This document shows, one piece after another, positions 47,768 to 56,700 of a DNA stretch of 64,000 nucleotides. The first letter of the stretch is position 1; every line of letters begins with the position of its first letter. This DNA is from Antedon bifida (Eukaryota; Echinodermata; Crinoidea; Comatulida; Antedonidae), in the NCBI GenBank assembly GCA_963402885.1, contig OY727099.1, positions 436,501-500,500 of the forward strand. Direction: 5' to 3'. The notes beneath the pieces were generated by a model. That model searched no databases. It saw nothing but the letters and a program-made list of their open reading frames with translations, and was not told the DNA's origin. Position numbers and translations under genes: made by a program.

Positions 47768-49852
47768 ATGGCTGAAAGAAGAGCTAAATACGAAGTTACG
47801 CAGATGTTACGCTATTTATCAGACGAAATACCAGTTAGTCCGCGAACTTCTCCTCGATCGCCAGACCTATCGCGCTCCGATGAAGTACTTCGAGAAAAAT
47901 ACAACGAACTAAACAATCTTATGTTATCTCATATTGCCCAAAGAAAGACTCTAGGGCATCTGTATTCATCATATGATTTAGACTTCAAGAAAGTTAGTCC
48001 TGAAAATAGCAAAACAAAACTCAATAAAAAAGAAATTCGAACATTGAAAGGACGTGCAAAACGGTTAACTGAATTTAATGATTATGATAGCAAAGTTAGC
48101 TTGAAAGTATGGGAAATACCGAGCGATTCCGAACCCGATGATAGAGATTTAGGTGAAACTAGTGAATTATGTGATGACGTCAGTGAACACACGTATAATT
48201 CGACAATAAATTCAACTGTAACAATCCACGAAGTAAACTCCGAAGGTGAAGAAATCAATTCCGACTATGAAAAAAACTCTTATGCAAAATCAAAACAGGT
48301 TTCTTTTGTGGAAAACAAAAAACTGAAAGATGACCCAATTCCAATCTTTGATCCTAACTCATTAGAAACTCTTATTTTAAAGGACATTTTACGTCATCAA
48401 AGATCAAAACCAAAGCATACTGATTCAGGAATTTCACTCAAGACAAAAACAGGGAAAAATCAATGCAGATCCAATCATAGGAAAGGTTCCCCACGCAAAA
48501 AGAAGTCTAAGACAGATCCGCCGGAAACATCTCCTAGGATAAAAACAAAAAGTGCCCTAGACAATCATCTTCTTTCCTCTTCTAATGCAGACGTCAAACG
48601 ATGGATTAGAGAAAAGAACAAATTAGCCCGAAAGAAATTAAAAGAAGAAAGGAAAAAAGAGCGAGAAGAAATGGAAAAAGAACACAATGCTGATACTGAA
48701 AGGACAGCAAGAATGATTGAGTCGGAGGAAAAGGTTAAAACGTGGGTTAACGAAAAACACAAGCAAGTATTATTGCAAAGAAAACTAAAACAGCGTGTCG
48801 AGGAGATTCAACTGCACAGCACAACTGAAACATCAGAAGAATCAGTACCACGTAACAGTCAAATTAAGGAACAATTTGAATTGAGAAAAACAGCTATCAG
48901 GCGACGTCAACGCCGTATTAGAAACCGAAAAGAAGAAGAAACAAATAGTGATAAGGCAGGAAGAAATGAAAAGGCGTTTCCTATTAAGCCAGCATCCGCA
49001 CGATTGATTCATGACGAAAAACTTCAAGCGAAAGCAGCAAAGAAGAAATACGGTGTTTCTGTTAGAGGGACATTAGATAAGGCTGCAAAACAGATGCAGA
49101 AAGAAGAAAAGGGACAAATGAATCAAGATACAAACGATTTGAATAATAACGTAAAAAAAACAATTGGAAGAACATCTCAGATAAAAAACATTGATAAGAA
49201 AATGAAACCGAAAGAGAAAAATAATAACAGTTGCTCTACACCAGACAATAATAAAAGTACTGATGATGTTGATCCCATCAACCACGTTCGGAAAACTAAT
49301 AGAATGACATACAATGCTTGGATAAATATTAAACTAGAAGGTGATAAGAAGAAAAGGCAAAAAGAATTAACAAAGAAAGTCGATCCTGATTTAGAAAGAC
49401 TTCTTCCCACCCTTTCACAAGAACGCATCCGAAGAGCAACTGATTCAAAGAAGTCTACGATGTCTCCTGAAAGAGATTTTAGAAACAAAACTAATTCTTC
49501 TTCTCGTAATCATCGCAATGAACCAGAAAACGTGTTTTCACAAAGGCCAAAATCCGCCATGACAACTTCTAAAGACAATCCAGATTATTTACCTAAACGA
49601 CCTGCTAGTGCGAAAACTAAGAAATCCGTGCTGTCGCATAACTCTTTCGAAAATGAGTTAAACGAAGTCCTGGAGGGTGAAAGACCTGAACCGCAAGGCT
49701 GTGAACTTCCCGATAATAGTCCTTGTCATGACCGGACGAAAGCAACTCGACAATTATTATTAACTGATGATCGTAAAAGTGCAACACGTTCTCTATCGAC
49801 TGACCTGGACATTTTAAACACTGAAAGTGTATTCATAACTGCTTCAAATTGA
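47768..49852 (+). CDS. Intronless 694-aa basic coiled-coil protein, possibly microtubule-associated
   Basis: One long open frame, by far the longest in the window and far beyond chance in such AT-rich DNA. The start is preceded by a TTATTTTAG acceptor, so a 5' noncoding exon is likely. The N-terminus (1-60) is Ser/Pro-rich (SPRTSPRSP). Residues ~100-200 are acidic, ~275-440 are strongly charged Lys/Arg/Glu coiled coil, and the rest is basic and low-complexity with SAR/SAM-type Ser-Ala motifs. A motif of the form VKRWIREK / VKTWVNEK / YNAWINIK occurs near residues 276, 323 and 515. Trp-containing Lys-rich repeats of this kind occur in MAP9- and CCDC181-like microtubule proteins of cilia and spindle. 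I do not see enough to assign it to either family. It has no membrane segment or enzyme motif. It is divergent from the gene at 44776-45642. Confidence 0.85.
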   Translation: MAERRAKYEVTQMLRYLSDEIPVSPRTSPRSPDLSRSDEVLREKYNELNNLMLSHIAQRKTLGHLYSSYDLDFKKVSPENSKTKLNKKEIRTLKGRAKRLTEFNDYDSKVSLKVWEIPSDSEPDDRDLGETSELCDDVSEHTYNSTINSTVTIHEVNSEGEEINSDYEKNSYAKSKQVSFVENKKLKDDPIPIFDPNSLETLILKDILRHQRSKPKHTDSGISLKTKTGKNQCRSNHRKGSPRKKKSKTDPPETSPRIKTKSALDNHLLSSSNADVKRWIREKNKLARKKLKEERKKEREEMEKEHNADTERTARMIESEEKVKTWVNEKHKQVLLQRKLKQRVEEIQLHSTTETSEESVPRNSQIKEQFELRKTAIRRRQRRIRNRKEEETNSDKAGRNEKAFPIKPASARLIHDEKLQAKAAKKKYGVSVRGTLDKAAKQMQKEEKGQMNQDTNDLNNNVKKTIGRTSQIKNIDKKMKPKEKNNNSCSTPDNNKSTDDVDPINHVRKTNRMTYNAWINIKLEGDKKKRQKELTKKVDPDLERLLPTLSQERIRRATDSKKSTMSPERDFRNKTNSSSRNHRNEPENVFSQRPKSAMTTSKDNPDYLPKRPASAKTKKSVLSHNSFENELNEVLEGERPEPQGCELPDNSPCHDRTKATRQLLLTDDRKSATRSLSTDLDILNTESVFITASN

Positions 49853-49990
49853 TACCACCAAATGGGCCATTTTACCATCAATCTATAAAACAAAAGCAAA
49901 GGTAAAATTACAATCTGAAACTTAATCAACTAAATAATACGATGATGCTAAAAGGGTAACGACGATGTTGCTCGTACGTGCTTATTTGAT

Positions 49991-50910
49991 ACCCTTTTTA
50001 CACTATCGACTGGGAGAGAAACACGAGTTGAACTCGGAGACAATTTCCATTTACACTAGCCAAAAAAACTGCGAGATGAACTCGAGTTGCGCCCATTTAC
50101 ACTACATCGATCACCCCGGTGTTGTCAATCAATCAAAACACTGGAACATATCGACAAATCTCATATCAAAACATAATAATCCGAATTTACACACAATTGA
50201 TTTAATTTTGAATGTAGTTCAGTGTTAAATTTTCTTTGTGGCTATTAAGATTATCATTTATTATTTTAAACATTAACAATTATTTTTCTTTTTAAAATGA
50301 CTGCATTTCCGCCTTGTAGACTGTACGTACATTAAATAGGCCTTACATTGTTAGGTTGGCGTAAAATAGGGTAGGTACTGTAGGTATTTAAAAGAAAAAA
50401 TGCATTTGTTAATTAGCATAACAATGTATCAATAAAGGAAAATTAATTATTGTATGGTACGTTTTCATTTTATGTATCATTTTCATCCATTGAGACGTTA
50501 GTATTATATATATTTTTTTCCCTTTTTCAATAATTAGGCCTACATAGAATCGGCCAGGGTAGAGTTACACCAATATTACATTATTTTAGGCCTTCTGGTA
50601 AGGTAGAAAGCACACGAATAATTTCAATATTTTCAGCAGAAAAAAAATGTTCACGTCAATGACCTTTAACAGCTCGGTGTTGAACCACAAAAACCGTTTA
50701 CACTTCGTGACTCCGGTGTAGATTCGACTACACCGGAGAAGGTACACCGGAAAACATTCAGCTTCGTTTCACCCCGGGGAGAGCACACCGGGGTGGTTGG
50801 ATTTTCCCATTTACACCAGTCAATAAAAACCACAACACCGGCGTTTAACGGCCCGGTGTACTAACAACTGCGGGGTTACACCGCTGTTACGGTGATAGTG
50901 TAAAAGGGGT
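49991..50910. mobile_element. Non-autonomous DNA element with ACCCTTTTTACACTATC-type ends
   Basis: Left end ACCCTTTTTACACTATCG is matched by the inverted right end ACCCCTTTTACACTATCA. The motif (C)CATTTACAC(T/C) recurs several times inside in both halves, and CCGGTGT/ACACCGG words crowd the right half. No transposase frame is present. I cannot define the target duplication. The element starts about 140 bases after the stop codon of the gene at 47768. Confidence 0.65.
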
Positions 50911-51645
50911 AACTGGAACTTTTGAAGATGAACACGTCAGAGTTTAATCGTCAGTCAAACCACGCACTGACACGTAGGCCTTCCAGGTTTATCTTTACTC
51001 GATACATTTTTTCTACCCCTTAGGTCCTGCATGGTGATGATCTTATAATTGTAGAGAGTTTAGTTTAGAAAATCAGAGTTACATTTGTAAGAATGTTGGA
51101 ATTAAATTTTAGATAAAACGTGTTAATTCAAGGTCACTTTGTGTAATGATCGCTAACTATTTATAGTTAAGTAGTGGGTTGTAAATATTAAAGAAAGAGT
51201 AAAAAATATATTATAAATTATAGTTTATATTTTAAATTCAATGCTACATAAAGATCAATGTTAATTAATTTGTTATACGAAACTGTAAGTATACTGTACT
51301 TACACGTGACATAGAAGAGATTTAATGAACAATTTTAGTCTGTTCCTTCGTTATTTATTGATTATTATATTACATCATAATAGCATAAATAAATGTACTC
51401 TCTATGGTCATGAATTAACTCAAGCATATTTTTTAGTATTACGAGTTTTTGTAATGAACACGACGTGATTCAACAGCCTATTGAAAACGCATGGCTTATC
51501 GTTTTGTGTAAAGTGGAATTGTCGTTTAGTTTTTTTTTAGTGTGCTGGTTTATTAAATTAGTAAAAAAATAAATATATTTGCACTGGCGTTTCATACGTA
51601 GGCGTATATATATTATATAAGCTCACATTTTCGTAGTTTTCAGAC

Positions 51646-51682
51646 AAAAAATCGAAGCCCACCAGTGGGCGTTTCGATTTTA
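51646..51682. repeat. Hairpin with AAATCGAA / TTCGATTT arms
   Basis: AAATCGAAGCCCAC is followed by CA and then GTGGGC, two bulged bases and TTCGATTT. The arms pair over 14 bases. Its function is unknown. Confidence 0.6.
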
Positions 51683-52002
51683 CATAAAGTACATAAAGAA
51701 GACAATAACTACAAACTTGGTGCTGATTATACATTTCACATTTTGTACATTGTTTTTTCTATAGGCTACACATAGGCTATAAGACCAGCCCGACGAAAAT
51801 TAACAAAACCGTATATCAGTTTCTATAGAAAATTGTTTTATCCATCTATAACATATCCAAACAAGAACGCCTTTTAAACGCAATGTGGCCCATGATAACG
51901 CGCTTTGGATAATTTCCGCTCAGCTGAGAGAATGGACAATCGCCGCCGTCACGTCCACGGACGTCACGATCGCCACGGGTCCAATCAGGTTATAAAGATA
52001 GA

Positions 52003-52028
52003 CCATGGAGGTATAAATACCTCCATGG
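52003..52028. repeat. 26-bp palindrome centred on a TATAAATA-like core
   Basis: CCATGGAGGTAT, two bases, ATACCTCCATGG: 12-bp perfect arms. The core reads GTATAAATAC, which resembles a TATA box. It could be promoter-related or a small inversion product. Confidence 0.6.
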
Positions 52029-52362
52029 ATAGACGATCAGGTTAAAAAAAAAAGCTGGAAAAAAAGTTTCAAACTCGACTCACAGAGCAGAAGAAGGGCA
52101 AGGTTACGCCGGAAGTGTTGAAGTTTTCACCGGAAATATATTAATATAATTATATAAAAGTCATTATATAAATGACCGGAAACATTTATAATATACTTCC
52201 TGCTGTAACCTCAACACCAGTGATAGTATTTCCGATCGTTTGTATATATTAGGCCTAAATAGGTCAATTATAGTAGTATTATAAAATAATGATTATTTCT
52301 TCCGGTTACATGTATTTAATTTATAAATAAACAATGACCTTCGACAATTATACTACTTCCGG

Positions 52363-53628
52363 TGTACTTCAATGTATCTTGAGAGTAATGGTCTTTTGTG
52401 CAACGAACAATTTGGATTCAGACAAGGTAGATCATGTGCATTACAACTACTTGATGTCCTGGAGAGTTGGACTACTAACCTGGATAACCATGATAGCTTT
52501 GATTGTGTCTATTTAGACTATAAAAAGGCTTTTGATAGTGTGCCACACCAAAGGCTTCTAGTCAAATTGAAAGGTTTTGGTATTACGGGAAATCTACTAG
52601 GTTGGTTCTCTAATTATTTGTCAAATAGAACGCAACGAGTTAGCGTCAATGGTCAATTATCATCACAGGCTCCAGTATTAAGTGGAATTCCACAGGGTAG
52701 CGTTGTGGGCCCAATCTTATTTTCAATCTTCATTAACGATTTACCTGATGTTGTCGAATCTAGTATACGTTTATTTGCAGACGACACTAAGTTGTATAGA
52801 GTGGTCAATAACATTGATGATGCGGATTTATTTCAGAGAGACATTGACAGTGCTTCCCATTGGTCTAATGTTTGGCAATTGCCATTTAATGACACTAAGT
52901 GTAAGGTATTTCATTATGGTCGTGATAATCTTAAGTTCTTGTATTCAATGGCTGGTAATTTACTACATGAGGTAAAGCAGGAGAAAGATCTAGGTGTTAC
53001 CTTTGATCCTAGTTTAATCTTTAATTTGCATGTAGCGGATATCTGTAAAAGAGCTAATAAGAAACTAGGAATGATTTATAGATCTTTTAAATTCTTGAAT
53101 AAGGATGGATTTTTGAAGCTGTATAAGTCTATTGTCAGGCCAACGCTTGAATATTGTAACACTGTTTATAATCCTATTAGAAAACGAGATCAGGATGAAA
53201 TAGAGAAGGTCCAGCAAAGAGCAACAAGATTGATTCCTAGGTACCGAAATATCCCTTATGAACAACGTTTGAGAATTCTTGGTCTTCCTACTATGAGATA
53301 TCGAAGGCAGAGAGCGGATATTATCCAAGTTTTTAGGATTGTTAAGGGTTTCGATCGTATCTCGATCAACACATTTTTTGAATTTGATCTAGAATCTCGG
53401 ACCCGTGGACACACATATAAACTCAAGTTTAAAAGCTCTCTTCTTAATATTAGGAGGGACACGTTCTCCAGGAGAGTTATTCTCTTATGGAATGCTCTGC
53501 CTACGGATGTAGTTTCATGTGCTACGGTGAACTCGTTCAAAGCAAAACTTAACGTCGCATGGTCTAACCACCCGCTGAAGTTTTCACCCTATATAGAATA
53601 TGATTTTATTGCTAAGAGGGGCTTTTAA
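52363..53628 (+). CDS. C-terminal part of a non-LTR retrotransposon reverse transcriptase
   Basis: The frame is open from the element's truncated edge; the first ATG is at 52372 and leaves 418 codons. It begins inside the finger domain (FGFRQGRS) and holds the catalytic motifs of RVT_1: YLDYKKAFDSV, then LSGIPQGSVVGP, then the FADD box in RLFADDTKLYR. After the polymerase comes the thumb region and the conserved C-terminal block with LWNALP. The endonuclease domain and ORF1 are missing, so it cannot move on its own. It fits the Jockey/CR1 side of the LINE tree. Confidence 0.93.
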   Translation, partial: CTSMYLESNGLLCNEQFGFRQGRSCALQLLDVLESWTTNLDNHDSFDCVYLDYKKAFDSVPHQRLLVKLKGFGITGNLLGWFSNYLSNRTQRVSVNGQLSSQAPVLSGIPQGSVVGPILFSIFINDLPDVVESSIRLFADDTKLYRVVNNIDDADLFQRDIDSASHWSNVWQLPFNDTKCKVFHYGRDNLKFLYSMAGNLLHEVKQEKDLGVTFDPSLIFNLHVADICKRANKKLGMIYRSFKFLNKDGFLKLYKSIVRPTLEYCNTVYNPIRKRDQDEIEKVQQRATRLIPRYRNIPYEQRLRILGLPTMRYRRQRADIIQVFRIVKGFDRISINTFFEFDLESRTRGHTYKLKFKSSLLNIRRDTFSRRVILLWNALPTDVVSCATVNSFKAKLNVAWSNHPLKFSPYIEYDFIAKRGF

Positions 53629-53694
53629 GCACTGAGTGCTTCGCCTCGATCCCGTAGACGAAAGTGTACGGGAAACAAGTAAACAAGTAAACAA
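52363..53694 (+). mobile_element. 5'-truncated CR1-like LINE with a 12-bp target-site duplication
   Basis: TACTACTTCCGG occurs at 52351-52362 and again at 53695-53706, directly bounding the element. The 5' end cuts into the reverse-transcriptase frame, as is usual for target-primed insertions. The 3' end finishes with an ACAAGTAA 8-bp repeat (two and a half copies). Short 3'-terminal tandem repeats are typical of the CR1 group. The open frame has no stop or frameshift, so the insertion looks young. Confidence 0.92.
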
Positions 53695-53787
53695 TACTAC
53701 TTCCGGCGTTTATTCCGCCCCGATCCCCGCCGCCGTGACCGTGACCCTGACCTGGCAACGAGTAATTAATTAACAATCTCTTCAAAG
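53695..53787 (+). promoter_or_regulatory. Proximal upstream region of ACOT9
   Basis: The 93 bases before the ATG are GC-rich for this window (CCGCCCCGATCCCCGCCGCC) and begin with ACTTCCGG, an ETS/GABP-type motif that is half of the LINE target duplication. GABP sites are frequent in promoters of nuclear genes for mitochondrial proteins. No TATA box is visible. Confidence 0.4.
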
Positions 53788-56700
53788 ATGTCTATTTTCC
53801 TGAAAAGGTATTTTCATAAGCCTATCCTCCTAGGCTTAGCTAGCTACCTAGGCCTAGGTCCTAGGCATAGTTTAATAACTTTAATAATTACATTTATTTT
53901 CTAGGCCCTAGGCCTAGTAGATTATTATAGGCCTGCCTCTCCTCCAACTAGCTAGTACTAGGCCTAGTAGTAGAGTACTACCTACTACCAGCCTAGGCCT
54001 ACCTAGGCCTAGCCTAGTAGCACTAGGCCTAGCTAGTTAGTAGCACTAGCCTAGCCTCTCTAGGCCTAGCTAGTAGTAGGAGTACTACTAGGCCTTAGTA
54101 GGTCTAACTAGAGTAGTACTAGCCTAGGTTAGGCACAGTATAGTAGGTACAGTAGACTTAGCAGGGCCTTATTTAGGTGCTAGCTAACCTAATAAGCCTG
54201 TGCTGTGTTGAAAAAAAAAAAAAAAAAATTTTTATTGTAAATAATAGAATAGAAAAATAATGCTTTTTTAAGCGTTAATTTAGCTATTGATTAGAGTTAA
54301 AACATTCTTTTTAAGCATTATTTTTCTATCAATTAAAATTGTTTATTTACAGTATTTTAACGCTTGTAAGAGGTCAGGAATCTGCAAGACAGGTGATGAA
54401 GAATGCAAGATTTTGCTCTACTTTACAAAATATTTCAAGTATTAAAGAATGTATGGATGTGGTATTTATTATGTATAACCACTTTATTATGTAGTAAAAA
54501 AACACAAAGCTACTATTTTATGCACAGTGACTGTATGATTCAGGTTAATTAGGCTGCTGGCTGCAGAGGAAACCTAAATTGGCTGTTTAATAGAATTTCA
54601 AAATGAAAGAAAAATGATAAAATATACACACAGCCAATACTAAAGTCATGTAATGAGTTAGTAATCTTTATATGAGTGTATGATAAAGTTTTCACCAAGG
54701 CTAGTTAACAGAATCTTCGTTTTCAAAATCCTTTATTGCATCACATAAACGCAGTAGGCCTACTAACTACACTCACGTAGGAAAATCTGAAAACATGACA
54801 GTGTACTTTTATTAATATAGTTATCTAATTTTTTTTTTAGTGAGGCAAAAACTTCATGACTTGGCCGGTGCACAAAAGAAATGGGGGTAAGTATCTACAG
54901 TATACGTAAAATCTATAAGTAAATTACAATAAAGGGCGTCCTCAAGAAATAACATTTTGTCAGACGGTTATTGCCCAGAAATAGCACGCTCATTTGGATA
55001 CTGGATGTCTGTACTGTATATACTGATTCCCATCTTGATGGTCCTATGTGAATAGATATGTGCCAGCATACCTGTGACAAAAGGGCTTTTGTGTGCTGCT
55101 GACCTCTCCACCAAAATAAATCCAACTATAAATAAGATAGAGATATCTATTTAATTAACAAAATTCTTCAACATTTTCAGTGATTTAAATGATGGCATTT
55201 GTGTCCCACACTGAAATAAGATTATTTCAATTTTTTAGCACGGAAAGTGATCGTTCCGGATTATTCAACCAGTTACCGAAAGATCAATCTAGTCTTGAGG
55301 TGAAGACGATGAAAGACAGTTACCAGGAGTCATGTATTCCGCTTGCGAGTAATACGGCTCTACGTGAAAAGTATGTCAACTTCAGCAATACCATACGCAT
55401 TGGACGTATTTTAGAAGACCTTGACACTTTTGCAGGTAGCTAATGTTTTACTCATGAAATTAATGTAATTCACTAAATCAAATTGGCAAATAAATAAAGA
55501 TAGTATGATGGAAAGGAAAGAAGAACAATAAGTAGGTGACTTTTCTTCATTATTTTTGTATTGTAAACACTAATGCAAAAAAACCTATTCATTGTAGAGT
55601 GATTCATTATTACAGTGTATATATATATACATATATCTCAGAATTGTCTTCGTTGTCATGACAATATATTCAGATGTTCTAAATTACAGGATATATCTCA
55701 AGCGATATTCTGTCAGCCCCTTAAGGTGAAATGTCTTCAAATTGTTTTGGGTAATTAAAAAACATCTTGACCATTTTGCTGCTACTAGGGCCATTTGGGT
55801 TAACCAAATGTGTAAAATGCGTTGGCCATAGAAAGCACCTGACATACCTATAGTTTACTGTAGATGCTGATGGCCTCTTTGTTTGGATGTATTTTCTTCC
55901 TATTATTTGGCCATATTTTCTTCCTATTATTTGGCCATATTTTCTTCCTATTATTTGGCCATATTTTCTTCCTATTATTTGGCCATATTTTCTTCCTATT
56001 ATTTTGTCATATTTTCTGTCTGTCGTTTTTCCAAGTTCGGACCGCTGTATTTTCATTATATTTATATAGATGTACTGTACATGTACATTTATTAAAGCTT
56101 GTGGAACATGTGGAAGAAATGTTATTAGTTGGAAGTGTACACTTTTTTTTATGTGCAGTGTGGATAAGTTACCAACACAACAAGAGAACTGGAGAGAAAC
56201 AATCACCTTTGGTTATAGTCACTGCATTGGTAGACCGTATAGGTAAGTTGATTTATTCAGCACAAACAGTGGCTTAACCAGGGGGCAAAGTCCTAAGGAG
56301 CCCTCCAACACTGGGTAGTTGCATTGGATTGCTCATGCTCTGGGGCCCCTAGGTTTAGCTGTTATGGTACTGAGCACACATTCAACAGTAATAAATGTAT
56401 TTTATGTCATGATTCTGGATTTTGCACATTCCTTTTAGCAAAAAAACTAAATTATTGATTTTAACAAAGAATTTGTTACATAATAAATTGTTTGTAGGCA
56501 AGCAAGTACTAGTCTGTATGTGAAGCTGTGGGAACTAGATTAGATTGTTATTGTCTGCTGCCTGCATGCAAAATGTTCAATAAAAAAAAAATAGACAATA
56601 AATCTGTTAATATTTTCATTCCTTTCTCTGTCTTACTGTAAAATTGTAGGTCTAATTTGGTCTAGACATTGTAGTTAGGTTGCCATATACTTATGCCCTA

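Larger units (their letters stand above)
50911..52362. other. Intergenic and upstream region of ACOT9
   Basis: No gene is supported. It contains a bulged hairpin at 51646-51682, a 26-bp palindrome at 52003-52028 and several CCGGAA/TTCCGG words between 52110 and 52362, like ETS-factor sites. The GC-richer block at 51930-52000 (CACGTCCACGGACGTCACGA) may mark the original promoter side of ACOT9. Confidence 0.5.

Noticed and set aside
55181-55238. Alternative acceptor for ACOT9 exon 4 at 55181
   Set aside because: In the required phase it reaches a stop codon within 12 codons. The acceptor at 55239 continues the family sequence.
55721-56277. Repetitive 60-161-codon frames (FFLLFGHI-like and GRKYGQII-like)
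   Set aside because: They come from the 24-bp tandem repeat in the ACOT9 intron. Only 56159-56242 is an exon.
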